DNA from: Thelonectria olida
Lineage: Eukaryota; Ascomycota; Sordariomycetes; Hypocreales; Nectriaceae
NCBI GenBank assembly: GCA_020736575.1
Contig: JAGPYM010000036.1
Span: 186,001 to 250,000, forward strand
Length of the DNA: 64,000 nt
Direction of reading: 5' to 3'
Shown piece after piece: positions 22,352 through 35,600 of this stretch (positions are counted from its first letter, which is position 1; each line of letters opens with the position of its first letter). The notes under the pieces are model-generated. The model made no database searches. It was not told the DNA's origin and was given only the letters and a program-made list of their open reading frames with translations. The translations under genes were made by a program, and so were the position numbers.

Positions 22352-23378
22352 GCGGCTTCTGCCGCCTCAACAATCTTTTAAACTGTCCACCCGTTCTCAA
22401 GATCAACCTCAACGGTATATTGTGTCACTTTCTGACACGATACCAGGATCCATTCTTGATCACTTGCTCGACGACCGGCACACTCGCAAGGACGTCACTC
22501 GACGAGAAGATAATGGCAAGACGGCAGCCCTGGTTTGAGAGGGCGAGAATCTCAAGTCAGGACACCCTGAAGAGCAAAGCCACAGACAAAGGACCGATTT
22601 CGGAAAGATAGAAACGAAGCGAGACGGCGAGGAGATTCTCATAGTCATGATTTTGAAGATGGCGAGCTGCCTCGGCAATGGCCCATCACTCGTAACGTCA
22701 ACTCCCTAACTAGTTCTCATCGACCACATTTGCGAGATTTCTCTAGAAGGAGAACTAGGAACCATTAGCAATGGACCAACATACATCCTCTCGGTCGGTC
22801 CCAGCTAATTCGGACCAGTGCCTCGTCCTTGGAAATTCGCCCCCTTCCCCCCTTCCTCGCTCGCTTCTCTCCTAACCCCGCGATATATACACCGATTCAA
22901 ACCCAAGAAAGGCCGCGACAAGACCCGAATAGCCAGTATCCAGCGTCAGGAGTCGAAGAAACACCTACTTTCGCCCCTCCTCGCTGTGCTACCCGACACA
23001 TATAAATCACGGCCAAGGATAGCGCCCTTTGTCACCACTGAGCATAGGGATCGCCAAACCATTCTTCAATTCCGACGCTGGACTGAAGTAGTGGGTTTAT
23101 TCGGTGACTTAAGCCCTCGAGTACGTTGGTACCAGTAATCTCGGTCCATCACAAGTACCGGTATGTAGGAATGCTGCCCCATATGCTACCCTTGAGACCG
23201 AGTCAAAGCCCCATCCGTCATCGAAGAGATGGCGTGACTCTTCGGTCTCAAAGTGACAACCTGGGTAGCCAAGCTACGATAGCATAGAGCCCTCGACACT
23301 GTTGAATGGGCTAGGAGAGTAATGGCTTACTCAGACTCAATTATCAAACTTGACACTTGAACGATTCCAGTTCCTGGA

Positions 23379-24881
23379 TCAGTGGGCTCTCGGCGCTGAC
23401 TTGACTAGCTTGGCTACGTTGCCATAGTATCCCTCAACTCCACCATACTTTTGCAGGATAGCAGGAATGTCAACTTCGTCAGCCGTCTTCGTCCGTTTCC
23501 GCCCCAGCAGCCCAATATTCCGGGTGCTCGGGATCCTCAACATCTCTGTTTCGACTTTCCAACCACAGTCTTTGCCGATACGGGTGACCCAGTCGACAAG
23601 GGACGCAAAAGCAGAAGGGCTTTTGCTCTTGTCCTTGGGCGGAGGAGCACGATAGCGTTCGCCTGTCAGGTTATGACTGCAACAGGGTATCATGATGAAC
23701 GGGCATTGAGAAATGGCGGCCAGGATTGGAGTCCAGGGAGTAAGCTCATCTGCGTGGTTTGAGATGATGAATGTTCCCTCGGGGAAGATGCCGTCGTGGA
23801 TATCGTCCGACTTTGTTAGACTTCCTTCTCCGTCGTCGGTTCCGCTTGTTACGACGCTTGGCAGCAAGAGAAGTCGTTGGAGAGACTCTCCGGAGGGTGA
23901 CGATGGTGAAGTTCCCTTGTATTGCCCCCAAGATTTCCGCTCGCGGGCGTCGAACCCCCAGCCAATGTACCCCTCACTTTGAAGAATGTGGACTAACAAG
24001 CCGTTTCCGCAGCCAATGTCAACGAAGCCGGGGAAGTCTGTATCCCGGTACATGTCTGCCCACAACTCGATGAGAAACGACGCAATCCCAAGGTCTTCAA
24101 ACACATGTTTTGAGGGGTCCGTAGATTCAGCCCAACCATCGACAAGAGCCCTAGCATATTTGTTCTTGAGCTCCGAATAGCGGTTTTGGAATCTCGACTG
24201 CGGTACGACCAAGTCATGATGAACCCGTTTGGTGTAGCCGACGGCAGTGGTGTGGCCATGCTTATGGATAATCTGAAGGAGGTGGTAGGCGACTCTCTCC
24301 AACTTGACCTGGTCGACGCTGTCTTCTTGAAACATGAGGAAATGGACGGAAATGGTCCCCGTGTTAGTAGCTGGGTCCCACTCGTGGAGTTGGGCTATGC
24401 CCCTGACCTTGGGGTGATAAAAGGGGAGTTGCTCGACTGCGGACGCATGGGGCTCGTAAATGACGAGGGTTTTCACCGGGGCCTCGTCACCGCCGGGTGA
24501 AGAGGTGGAAGTATGGAAAGAACAAGTCTGGTCCAGGGGTGCATCTCGCAACGTGTTCCGAGGGATCAACTTGCGAACAACGGTGCGGTGACAGGCGAAG
24601 TTACGGAAAGACCGGGTCTGAGGGGGCTCAGCCTGGGGTGATTGAGAACCAGGCTGGTGGTCGTCATAGAGAATATCTGCACGGAACAACCACTTGGAGT
24701 TGAGGTTGGGATTCTTGACTAGGTTCACCATAACGGCCTCGAAATGCTGAGGGGCAAAGGTACAAGCATGACGGACCATGTGTTTCCAATCAGAGCCGTC
24801 GAGATCGTCAAATGGAGCCGGGAAATCTGGGGGAAGCTCCTCGGGCTCATAGGCCAATTTCGTTTCCGCCTCGGGCGCCAT
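23379..24881 (-). CDS. TRM44: tRNA (uracil-O(2)-)-methyltransferase TRM44
   Basis: A single-exon protein of 500 aa. It is the enzyme that 2'-O-methylates U44 of tRNA-Ser in the cytoplasm using SAM. The SAM-binding segment reads [20 protein letters not shown], followed by [12 protein letters not shown]. Downstream the family-typical [16 protein letters not shown] and [14 protein letters not shown] are present. The N-terminal half contains the TRM44-specific domain ([20 protein letters not shown]). The start was placed at the ATG at 24881; the four codons before it have no ATG. The gene is divergent from eIF1, so a translation gene pair may share the 2.1-kb interval between them. Length fits the family and no key residue appears to be missing. 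Confidence 0.93.
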   Translation of the reverse strand: MAPEAETKLAYEPEELPPDFPAPFDDLDGSDWKHMVRHACTFAPQHFEAVMVNLVKNPNLNSKWLFRADILYDDHQPGSQSPQAEPPQTRSFRNFACHRTVVRKLIPRNTLRDAPLDQTCSFHTSTSSPGGDEAPVKTLVIYEPHASAVEQLPFYHPKVRGIAQLHEWDPATNTGTISVHFLMFQEDSVDQVKLERVAYHLLQIIHKHGHTTAVGYTKRVHHDLVVPQSRFQNRYSELKNKYARALVDGWAESTDPSKHVFEDLGIASFLIELWADMYRDTDFPGFVDIGCGNGLLVHILQSEGYIGWGFDARERKSWGQYKGTSPSSPSGESLQRLLLLPSVVTSGTDDGEGSLTKSDDIHDGIFPEGTFIISNHADELTPWTPILAAISQCPFIMIPCCSHNLTGERYRAPPPKDKSKSPSAFASLVDWVTRIGKDCGWKVETEMLRIPSTRNIGLLGRKRTKTADEVDIPAILQKYGGVEGYYGNVAKLVKSAPRAH

Positions 24882-26963
24882 TCTACGAAGCACTCGGCGT
24901 CGTCAGGCGGGAGCAAGGGGGGAGGGCAAAAGAGGGGTAGCTGGGCTGATGCGTGATGTGATGTGACGGTGATGGATAGTCACTGACAAGGCTGAGCGAT
25001 AGTATGAGCCCAAGGCAATAGAGGTTGTATTATCCTTCCGTCATTAGGATACACACGCAAGGAGACGTTAGTGACTTCCATGCCAGGGTCCACAGCCCTT
25101 GTCACAATTTAGCAGTTGAAACACACCAAATTGCTTTCAACGTTCTGGGTCTCAGGAGACTGCCTTCCAATGAAGAAAAAAAGCAGAAAAAGTGGAATGC
25201 GGTCCGGGAGACGATCCGGCAGGTCGAGCTAGGGCGGGCAAAGAAAGCCACGGACAGCAATGACGAAATTGAGCACGACTGGCGACATTGCAGCCCAACT
25301 GTCCTCAATAATAATAAGTTACGCTATTTAATAATAAGAGCAAGCCTCCTTACTCCCGTCAATGACGACGCACCCAGCCATTCGTTTTAACGAAGCCGAT
25401 TTTCGGTAAACGACGCATGGGTTGAGCGTTGATGCATAGGTAGGGCTCTCGGTGACTTTGAGCGGCGTCCTCAGCGCGCATGTCAATGTTGGGGATCATC
25501 CAATCATTCAGGTGGCGAGACAAGCATCTGATGGATGACTGACGGCGACCACCTACGGCTCCCCCGAATTGCACAGTTTGCCTCAAGAAAGCGAGGAGAG
25601 TATCCGTACATGCGACGAACCGGGTGCGTCTATGAGGGGTCGACCTTGGCGTGTAAGTCACTTCGTACAGCCCTATGTGTCACGCGCATGGGTGACTCGC
25701 AGCAAGCTCCCTCTCTGCGGCTTTGCCTTTCAGTGGGCTTGGCTCTGAGATGCGAGACATGTGGGACAAATCAGATGAGGACGAGAGTTGAAAGCGAGGC
25801 TATTTCTAATAATAAGATTCTAGAACTACAGTACGAGGCGACTGTTTCTGTTACCATATGCGAACGTCTGAAGAAATGTTCCTGCCACCGGATGCGAAGC
25901 CGGATTGTCGATCTGTGCTTGGGCAAGGGTTGGCCGGTAACAGGGTCTCAGAGGGGCTGGCATTGGATTCGTACAATGGCTGAGAGCGTAATTTCGCCTG
26001 CAAACAACTCGTCATGTTGATGACTGAGGTACGGATACAAAGTACATCATTCAAGTCCTGATACGCATACCAGGAAAGACATTGTATCCGAGGATACGGA
26101 CGCAAACGGTCGAGCCATCGGGTGGTCCGATGCAACATCAGGATACTTGGGCACCTAGAACATTTCTTGCCCAGTTGCTCGCTCGGTTGGTGACACGGAC
26201 GCACCCGCTATGGCGGATTGGAAACTTTGCTGGTGGGTGGACGGGCAAGGCTGGACTCTTGTGCTAGATCTAGGTTGTGGCGAAGAAGCATGCTTATGCT
26301 GTGTCTCAATTGTACGTATGTGAGTGTGAGTCAGTTGCCTGGTACGAATACAGTGGCCATTCATTCATTCGGTTGAGAAAAGATGACGATGGTTCTGAAA
26401 GCACACAGTCAGTCCGTAACCCTTGCCCATTCATCAGGTGGCGGCCAACCACTCGTGGACGGTTGTGGATGGCGACGGAATGGCGAGTCGCTGTTTGCGC
26501 CTTATCTCTCAGGCATCAAAGGCTGCCTCGTGCTCCCTCCTTCCCTCCCGTTCACACAGTGAGTCGCCCGCACCGCCTCCTGCCCCCCGCTGCCCAAGCC
26601 CGTGCCCCTGCCCCTCTTTCTCTCCTCTGCCTCCCTCCTTCTCGGCTTCTTCCCTCTTCTCCCTTTCATACTCACCAATTTTGAAGTCAAAAGATCCGCC
26701 AGCATCTTTTACTCTTGCCCGCGCATTCCGACTTCTTCCCCTTTCGCTCACCCGAACTTCCTATAAAGATCCTTCCGTCGCCCAACCTACGACCGTTTTT
26801 TTGCTTCGTCACACAAGCACCCAACAAAACCTCGCAAAACCCAGCAGACGTCTTCATCAACACTCCACTCACAGCGAGGCGCTCTCAAAGTTAGCGGTCG
26901 CTGAATATCACCCCTCATCTAACAGAACCCATTTCCCATCGTCACCCCGGTACCTCCGAGTTT
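24882..26963. other. Divergent TRM44/eIF1 upstream region
   Basis: About 2.1 kb. The eIF1 side (about 26510-26960) is pyrimidine-rich, as is usual for strongly expressed fungal genes and their 5' leaders. I see no extra gene. Confidence 0.55.
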
Positions 26964-27768
26964 ATGTCCATCGAAAATCTCAAGACCTACGGTACGTCGC
27001 AAGCTTTCTGTCATCGTGGCCTGTGTTTGACGGAGTTTGCCTTGACGCCCGACAAGCTCTTCGGCTTTGATCTCTGCACTGGCCCTACTTGCGTCACACT
27101 CCTCTCCTGCCTTTGCATTTGCCCGCCACAGCATCGCCTGGGTTTTGGCGTGGTGTACCTGCATTTTTCGCCGCCAAGCCACATCATCGAGACCCCGCGC
27201 CAGTCCCCTTCCAACCCTCCTCTCGTGATACCCATTGAGATTTGACGCTGACCATCTACAGACCCCTTCGCCGAAGCCGACGAAGAAACAGGAGAACAGC
27301 AGAAGACAAGAGATTACATCCATATACGCATTCAACGTAAGTCATCCATGCCGACCTGTCGCGTTTCCTTGCCTCAAGCAGATCGCGAACCCCTCACGTG
27401 GGCCCTGCTCTTGACCATATCCGACAGTCACCTTACTCTCCTACAAACCGCTAACATGCATTCACAGAGCGTAATGGACGTAAGACTCTGACTACTGTCC
27501 AGGGTCTCCCAACTAAGTATGATCGGAAGAAGATTCTGAAGGTCATCAAGAAGAAGTTTGGTACGCTACCCCGCTACTCGATATATCACAAACAGACGCT
27601 AACCTTTTCACAGCCTGCAATGGCACTATCGTCAACGATGATGAAATGGGCGAGGTGATCCAGCTCCAGGGCGACCAGCGCAAGGTTGTCAAGGAATGGC
27701 TCGTCGACAAGAAGGACGGCCTTGGCACGGACTTGGAAGACAAGGACATCAAGATCCACGGTTTCTAA
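26964..27768 (+). CDS. Translation initiation factor eIF1 (SUI1)
   Basis: Four exons: 26964-26991, 27262-27336, 27468-27560 and 27614-27768, giving 116 aa, the normal eIF1 length. Conserved stretches are MSIENLKTYGDPF, DYIHIRIQQRNGRKTLTTVQ, KKILKVIKKKFACNGT and VIQLQGDQRKVVKEWL, together spanning the SUI1 fold. eIF1 binds the 40S P-site region and enforces AUG selection during scanning. All three introns interrupt a codon after its first base and have GT/AG ends. The first two (270 and 131 bp) are longer than most introns here, which is common in highly expressed fungal genes. The first exon holds only 28 coding bases. Confidence 0.96.
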
Positions 27769-28486
27769 TGTCCCTCATGCCCCGTCGTCCTGCCAACATC
27801 TGCCGATCCTGGGCTAGTTGGCGCGAATAGGACTTTGGGACGCATTGCCTCTTGGCTTGTGCCTTATCCGGACGTGTCCGCGTGGACACCCCGAGGCTCG
27901 GCACCGATTATGGGACGACGGGCTTCCACCAGTGTGAGGAATCTCTTGGTGGGATTTTTTTTAGTTTTTTTCGAGGAGTATCCCTTTTGCACCCGCTCAA
28001 GGGCCGGTCGACGAGCAAGTCCTCCATCATGGCCCTCGTGCAGAGGGCTAGACTACGGGCAAATATCCCTAGGGAGGAGCAGAACTTGTCAATCAATCGT
28101 CTACACGACTCTCAGACAAGCTTAGCAGTAGTTTCAGACAAATACTGATTCGATTTCGAAATTACATTGAAGTTTCTGTGAAGACAATAAGTAATGGCTG
28201 TTGAGGCACCAACCCGAACCCCCGAATACTCGTAATCGATGCCGTGAAGTCCTCCCCTAAACTCCCCAAACATTTAACACCGAACGTCAGACCAACAAGC
28301 CCACGCCATTAGACAATAATCCAGGGATGGGATATCAATGCACCAGATCAAAGCACGAAAAAGTATTAAGCTCCCATCCAACTGTCTCTTGCGCACCGTC
28401 CAAGACATGCCAGTGCCCAAGGTCGATTACCAAGCCATCCCTCGTTTGATAGAGTCGGACAGGAAGGGGGTACGTATTCAAATTAT
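27769..28486. other. Convergent 3' flanks of eIF1 and EOS1
   Basis: About 0.7 kb, presumed to be 3' UTRs of both genes. I see nothing else. Confidence 0.5.
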
Positions 28487-29570
28487 TCATAGCTCGGGGT
28501 GTTCCAGACTTCCCCTGACCTGGGCGATCATACGCGACGCCTCGTCCCACGCAAGTCGGCCGGAGTTTATTACGGGCATTTCGGGATATTCGGGGGTGTG
28601 TGTGTACATGTGGGTGAGCAGGGTGACCATGCTAATGAAGCTGGCGATAGAGAAGACGTTAACCGACGTGGAGGTTTCTTTTCGGATGTTTATTTTCTGG
28701 TGGGTGACGTGGTAGAGGATAGTTAGGGTCTGTGTGTTTTTGCATCGCGTGCTTGTTTTAGCCTTTCTGGTCGCGTGCGTGAGCAATGGAGGGGATGGGG
28801 GGGGATGACGAACGGTTGCGATGCCGATCCAGCCTGGGAGGAGAAGACGTGGATCTTGGAAGCCACCGGCGAGGGAGAGAACGCATGCGGTCATGTAGGC
28901 GTTGATGGCGTTGATGGTGAGGAGACGGACCATGGTGGCCTGGGGAGTGTAGTTGATGAGCCTATGGGAGAGGCCTGATCAGTCCTGGTCTCGTGCCTCG
29001 TGAAAGTCGCATATAGGGCTGGGTGTAGCATACCATCGAGACATTAAACAGTCCGTAAAGAAGAATGACAGGTACCCGGAGGCAAAGCACTATAAGAACG
29101 AAGCGTCAGCACTTTCCGTGTCTTGTCTCGCCCATATGGGGAGCTTCCCCCACATACAACCACCATATGTATATACGCACCCAAATTGTCGCCAGCCCCG
29201 TCTCGGTAAGGGCATACCGCACATCAGCGTCAACACTCAGCGTGGGTGAGCCGGGCCCGCCGGCGACGACTACTATCTCTGGGCCGGGCAGTATGCGCAG
29301 CAGCAGCTGGAGGAGAGAGGGCAGCCCCCACCAAAGGGCGGGCAGGACGGAGACGAGGCGGAGGGCGAAGAGCCATGGATGCCAGGGCGGCGGGACGTTG
29401 AGGACGACGGCGACGCGGGGTTGGAGGAGGGACGGGTGGACGGCGTGTTCGGAGGCATGTATCGTGTGCGTCGTGGTCGAAATCGAGTGCGGTGGTGGTG
29501 GTTTTAGCGGTGGTGGAGGGTGGTGATGGCCATTGAAAGAGCCCCGAGTATGGGGCAGGGAGGTGGCCAT
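28487..29570 (-). CDS. EOS1: EOS1 family N-glycosylation/ER membrane protein
   Basis: Four exons: 29570-29181, 29089-29034, 28961-28814 and 28729-28487, giving 278 aa. Introns are 91, 72 and 84 bp. The third has no stop in frame and could be mistaken for coding, but removing it restores the family sequence GIATTLTILYHVTHQ. Hallmarks are QPRVAVVLNVPPPWHPWLF and LRLVSVLPALWWGL in exon 1, YLSFFFTDCLMSRWLINYTP across exons 2/3, then RLLTINAINAY and INIRKETSTSVNVFSIASF near the end. Several transmembrane helices are evident. In yeast, Eos1 is an ER protein linked to N-glycosylation and oxidative-stress tolerance; the biochemical activity is not settled. The N-terminus is Pro/His-rich and probably disordered. 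Confidence 0.9.
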
Positions 29571-31131
29571 CTGTTGCGCAGGTTCAGGCCATCTGAGGGG
29601 GGGAAAGGAGGATTACAGAAAGATTAAAAAAGAAGTGTCTCTTAGAGAAGATATACTCCAAAAGGATAGCTCAGTAAGTGGGCGGAGACAGTGGTAGTTA
29701 ACATGGAGGAGAACAAGAGAGCTGGCCAAGTCGATGATTTGGTGATGGCGTCAAGGGAGGAGAGCCTGCCCACCTCCTCTTCCAACCTTGGGCTGGCGGC
29801 GTCTGCCCTGGCTTTGGCTTTGCAGGGGAGGGAAGCTACAGCAGGGCGGAGGCAGCTTCAGCGGGGAAGGCGGACCGGAGAGCCAGGGTTTGGTGGACGA
29901 GTGTGTGGCTGGCCGTGTGGCTTGTGCCTCGGTGGTCTTTGGGAAAGTGGATTCATTTCGGTGAGGATTGACAAGTCGAGAAGATGGTGAGAGTTGAGAT
30001 GATTTGAGATGAATTACAGTAGAGTCAAGAGTGATGGACTTGCAGTAATGATGGTTCAAAGACAGATCACGCCTCGCTTTGATAAGATATGAGCAGTACG
30101 TTAATGCAACCTCGATGGCGGAACAACTTCCACCCGCTGGGCGAACGAGCTTCGTTGCCTTTATCTCGGGTGATTCTTTACCGAGATTCTTGTCACTTGC
30201 CAGCTGCCGGTGGAGGTCACGATGCTTTGATTGTGGCGTCAAGCGGCAGGCTGGTTCCGTAGCTAAGGTTGTCATCTTGCTTTGATGCATGAGGCGGAGC
30301 CGCCCATGCCCAGTGCTCGGGTGCAGGGTAGTTCACTTTGAGACGAGGTGTCTTTCCGGTGAACTGTTTGTAAAAGTCTGGTTGTCCATAAGACGATTAA
30401 GATGGAATTTCCGATATCCGAGGCTTTCCAGCCTACACCATGTTGATGTCGTGCAGGTAGAAACAGAATCAGCGCAACCCTTGGTCCCAGATGAATGGAA
30501 ATTCTTATAGTTCCGCTGAATATGTGATATGAAAGCAAACCCGGAGCCGACACATAAGTTCACACAGGCTATTGCGATAAGGAACGACGGTGTGCAAAAT
30601 GATAAATTTGGTTACTCCCCATTCCCGTTATAAAACGAACGACTAGTCTATCCTTTCTCGATGTTGTGAATTCGCCATTTTGATGCCCTTGCCCATCCGT
30701 CCATCCAGTGTTCTCCAGAATTAACCCAAGTCCCTTTATCCCAAAAAAGAAGAACCAATGCATGCAAAAGAGGGTATGATGTGACTGACTTTGTCTCTTC
30801 CAAGTAGAGACTATATAGTAAAGAAAAAGAGGAATCTCTGCACTGGGTCCCGTGGTCCCTGAGCTCCGAAGCAGTACGGCGTCGACTTTCATCTCGCCTT
30901 GATCCCTCATCCCGCTTTTGTCTTCCCTGGGTATTTGTGCAGCACTGGCTGTATGGAAATCCCAATTCTTTGTGTTACCCGCCGTTGCAGGTGCACATAT
31001 AGGTCGGTGTTGTGCCGGTACAACATGTTCGTTCGTGAGTCGTGACACACACGCACTCAGAATTTGGTCAGGCGTAACTCTCTGAGGCATTTCGCCTTGG
31101 AAAGTCTCATGGGTCTGGGAGCCCAGGCCGT
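29571..31131. other. Intergenic, 1.6 kb
   Basis: Upstream flank of EOS1 and downstream flank of the 478-aa hypothetical gene. Open frames here lack conserved content or splice links. I see no gene. Confidence 0.5.
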
Positions 31132-32695
31132 TTAGTTCCCCACGTAAGCGATGCACTGTCTCTTGGCCGGGTGCAATGGGTTCCGGCAGTTGATGACGGG
31201 TTCCGGTTCAAACTGATCGGGTTCAACTTCATCCACGCGCTTCCGCTTCCCCTTCCCGACAACAGAGCTTGATTGCATGGCGAGGCCCTGGGATTGCCTC
31301 AATCTTGTCCGGATGTGAGGAATCTGGAACTGAATCCATCGTAGGTAGTCCTCTTGCTTAAGAGCCTCGCGCCTGGTCATCCTGTACTCGGTTGTCTGGA
31401 TACAGTACTCTTCGACGGCCTGGTCCCACCTGGTGATCTTTTGATGTGTCTCGCAGACAGTTTCCAGCTCCATCTCCATCTTCTCCCTGACCTCCTTTGC
31501 CTTTTCCCGGCCCTCGTCGTCCAATTTCGGGTCAAGCTCGTCTCGCTGAGCGCGTAAGAGGGCACTACTTGCATCTTGTATCTTGTCAAACGCCTGTTTC
31601 CTCTTGCTGTCGCGATGCCGTTTGCACTCAGCCGTCTCAAGCCAGTGGCGGGCGTCATGGGAGTCTAAGACATTGTTCCAAAGGAGCATCTGCCAGTAGC
31701 GATCGTACATGTCCCACTGGACATGGGGGCTTCGGAACCATGAGAATTCCTCGTAGCGGGTGATTTCGAAGCATAAATACTCAACCCAGGTGGCCAACAT
31801 GTCTTGTTTTGTAGGGATTTGGTGCAGCATTACCCGTGGCCCACGATAGCCGAGGGCCTTCAAGCGAGAGCAGACGCGGGCGATGTATAAGTGCCAGGCG
31901 TACTTGTGGCCAGCTCTCATCTGGAGTTGCCAGATGCGAAAGCTGGTCCACCTGTGCCATTGCTGGCGAAAGACGCAGTAGAAGGAGAGAATCTCGTCTT
32001 GCCAATATCCAATCACGGCACTGTACTTCTCGGGATGGCGGGTAATCGACTTGAGGAGACTGCGGTGGTAGTAAGGCTGGGCGCCGTCATCGAGGAGCTT
32101 CTGATAAAAGGTGAGCTCGCAGTTGACCTGCCACGAACGTAACTCCTCCGGGTTGGCATGTTTGCAGGTGCTGGGGATGGGCAGCTCCAAAGTAGGGCTC
32201 CTGCAAACGGGACAATGGGCGGCTCGCTCTCTTCCTTCTTCCCAAGTGTCACTGATGACGATGGTGAACTTGGAAGGGGTTCTGGTCCGGACGGCGAGAC
32301 CGTTGGCGGTGCAGCTACCTGATCGTCTGGGAGGAGTGCTCCTTGAGCGTTTTCTCGAGTGGTTCTTGTTGTTGCTGGAACGGTTGGAGTTGGTGGAGAT
32401 TCTAGCATAGGCTGCTAGGAGGGCTGGAGTGACAGTCGACCCCGGCTCAGTACTATAATAAACAAGTCAGCTTCAGCCTTCAGTGGAGACTTGGAGATAA
32501 TGGTCCTGAATGGAACTTCTGGAAGCCATGAGAAAGAGGGGATTGTGGGATATGGGCAATAGTTCGCGGGTGGATCGACCTTGCAGTAGCTGTGCTGAAG
32601 TCGGGATCTGGGGAGATCGTTTCTATGATGGGTTCTGGGGGAGGAGTGGCGAGGCCACTTCTCGAAGGTGGCCGTAATGGCCTGGCCAGCGCCAT
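31132..32695 (-). CDS. Hypothetical charged helical protein, 478 aa
   Basis: Not recognised. Proposed exons are 32695-32580 and 32452-31132. The intron is 127 bp (GTCGAT...TTATAG), and the join gives SPDPDFSTATAS then TEPGSTVTPALLAAY. The N-terminal 100 residues are Ser/Pro/Arg-rich. A CPVC...CKH cluster near residues 120-140 could bind a metal. After that comes a long Trp- and Tyr-rich helical region (SFRIWQLQMRAGHKYAWHLY) and a charged coiled coil (DEEGREKAKEVREKMEMELE-like). A basic cluster, GKGKRKRVDEVEP, near the C-terminus could be a nuclear localisation signal. The body of the gene is secure from codon use, while the first exon and start are inferred from splice phase and an ATG in good context (CAGCCATGG). 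Confidence 0.7.
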
Positions 32696-35600
32696 GGCTG
32701 TTGACGTTGGTGTTGTTGCTGCTATTGCTGCGTGTGGTTCGCTCTAGTCTTGTTGGTCGCGTGTTGATGTTTTCGTTTTGGAGTTTGGATCTGGAGAACG
32801 ACACGGAAGATGGAGCTATTAAATAGCTGAAGGATCTTGACTAGAAGAGGAGAGGGTGGACGGAAGAGGAAGACCGGAGGACACCGTCGAGCAATGAAGA
32901 TGGTCAAATTACGTAGCGAGAGACACGCAGTACCTTGCAAGACAGTCAGACATGTAACAAGACCAGGTAGACACGCGGTGAGACAAGAAAAGCGCACCAA
33001 TTTGCAGATTTGCACAACTGTAGGCGCAGACGCAGGTGTGCTACATATAGTACGTATGTAGGTAGGATTGGATAAGACGAGATGGAAGCTGGATGCATAT
33101 AGCCAAGGAGAAGGGGCAATATTGGGTAGAAGAGGGGGAGAGAAGAGAAAACAAAAAGAAAGGAAGGAAATGGAAAGGAAAGGGACGACACGACACGGTG
33201 CAGACACAGACACTGCATGAGAGAAGGAAGGATTTGAAGGGGAGGGGTTGGCTGGGCTCGAACAATCCTAGCAACTGTGCAAGGCCCGGGGATGTTTGTC
33301 CCGAGGTCGATTTGTGCTTCATCCGCCTCTATCTGGTCTCTGTGTGCTATTCACGCTGGGGTATTATGTCAGTTTTTGTTTTGTTTTGCTTTGCTTTGCT
33401 TCAGGCCGCAACGCATCCATGCGCGCATGCAACGATGGCATCAGTCTCGAAGAGTTGCGGTGATGGTGGTGGTGTACATAGTAGGGAGTAAAGGAGGAGG
33501 AAATGGCACGCTCGAGAGGGGAGAAGCTTGGCAAGAAACACCCATGGATGTAAGATAAACCGAATCGAGACAGCTTTACGAAGCAATGTAATGTTGCACC
33601 TTCTGATGTATGTGGCTGCATTCCCAAAAGTCAGGGTGTTACGATAGCTACTGCAAGACTCGGCAGTGGCGGGCGAAGGAGAGGAAGAAGAAGAAGAAGA
33701 AGAGGAAGAAGACGAGGAGGAGGGGATACAGCTTCCTTTTGGTTGTTGAGAAACAGACAATATGAAGCTTCGGCGATGCCCAACGTCTGCTTCTCAATAC
33801 GACCATGGGACGACATGTCGAGAGACGTTTGACCAAAGACTCTTTGTTCCATGGCCACGACGATAACAGACCTACCTGCTGTCCACACAAACACAAAGTG
33901 GCCGGCCTCATTGTGCTTGTGAAGCGCAATGAGAGAGTGTGTGGAAAGAATGGATCAATGACTCGTCCCCCCCTCCCCCTCAATCTACCCGTTACTTTTT
34001 TCTTCCAAAACCGTCCTTTTGCATATTATCAACCACGTCGGTGTCGAATTTCCTCAACAAGGGCTTTATCATGCAGGGCTTTATATCCCGTTCCTCCCTA
34101 GTCCAACGACCCCACTGACGCTGCCTGTCTGTCTTCCCAGTGTGCAGACGCAAGGATCGTCCAGGTGACATTGGTCACGCCGACTTGTGATACGTCTGGC
34201 CCATTCTGCCCAGCTGGATGGAAACATGGCCCTGTTCACGGCCCTGTTCCCCATTAGCAAAAACAGACTCTCTCACAAAGGAATGGAAACCGGGAACTCA
34301 TCGAGCCGGCACGGGCGCTAAAGCTGGAAAACCCCCGTGGCCGGCGCCAGGTCCCTGGGATCTGGCCGTGCCCGTGGATCCAAGCATGTCTAGCGGGGGA
34401 AACCAAGAGAGATGCAGGCATGGCAGGCCATTGACAGCCCTGGATGGCCGACGAGCGGGCCGGAGGCCATGCCGGGGCTCCATCCGGGGACTCAGTCCGA
34501 GAGACACTGTCCCGGGGTCTCGGAGGACTTGTTCGCTTCGCCTCACAACGACATTTTGAGGCCCCCGACCGGTCCTGCGCAGTATGCAACTCTGCTCCAC
34601 CGCAATCACGTCCATGGACCTCTCAGGCGTCGGGGCTTACGGCGGCTGTACAGTGCCAGGTTCGGTAGCGTTTTGGTGCGGGGTGACTGATTGCTGACGG
34701 ACCCGACAGCATGAATTTATCGAGAACAGCGCATTAACCGCCGCAAGCCTCACAACTGCCGTTGGGCATATCGCAGAGGGCGGGATATCACATACCGATC
34801 ACACAAGCACCAGGCAAGACACATCAGTACGAATACATGCCTCCGACAAGGTGGTTACTTTCCCATTCGCTTCCTGTACAGTATGTGGCCTGCAATCTGC
34901 ATCTTCTTCTTCTGCTGTCGCTTGCATATGCATCTCTCACATTCCATCAAGCAGCCACGTTTCAACCCTCCCTCCACCTCGACCTGATCAAGAGCCAAGA
35001 TCCGTGCAGAAGTTTCTTCACGGACCAAAAACCGTCTGCAAGGATTCCACCGTTTCGCCCCTTGTCCTGCCTCCCTCAGACGTAGCTAATCTCGACGAGC
35101 CCACCAACAGGATTCCCACCACGCGGCACCCATACTCACTGTGGCCTGCTCAGTGAAACAAGCAGCTTTAGCAATGAGGCATCGCCGCCGGAGCCGTCCC
35201 TGACCAGAGCCCCAAGGCTCAGACCTCTTCACCCGCCCTTGCCGCACACGAAGTGGGCTCCCCTTTTGCTCGACTCCTCCCTTAGCCTATTCGCGGCTCG
35301 ATCCGCGCTCCGGGGAAGCCATCCGGGGAAGGTTGATCTCAGTTGGAGGGTGAAGTGCTGATCCTTCACACCACAGAGTAAGTACGCATTCGTATTTTTG
35401 TCTTTCATGTGATGAGTTCATGTCACACAAGACTGGCCAAGCACCTGCAAGCTTATTTAAAGAGATGGGTAGTAAAAACACATTGATGCCTGTGTTCGTC
35501 ATTGACCTCCCTCGTCTGTACCTGGCCTAGAGGAAATTAGATCATTCCTGCTATCGCTTCGCAAGGTTACGCTGATCATCGTTCAAGCAGATGAAGGCAT

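Larger units (their letters stand above)
21020..23378. other. Intergenic with several simple repeats
   Basis: About 2.4 kb between the start of the coiled-coil gene and the 3' end of TRM44. It holds a GAA-type microsatellite, a CCTGT tract, a T15 run and a C-rich/CAC tract. The 293-codon open frame at 21730-22611 is judged non-coding. Confidence 0.55.

Noticed and set aside
21730..22611. Open frame of 293 codons on the plus strand
   Set aside because: Its translation has runs of Val, Pro and His from low-complexity DNA, no domain-like segments, poor start context and no codon bias like the neighbouring genes.
30569..31156. 195-codon minus-strand frame
   Set aside because: It overlaps the 3' end of the 478-aa gene and lies in its probable 3' UTR, with no recognisable content and no splice link.
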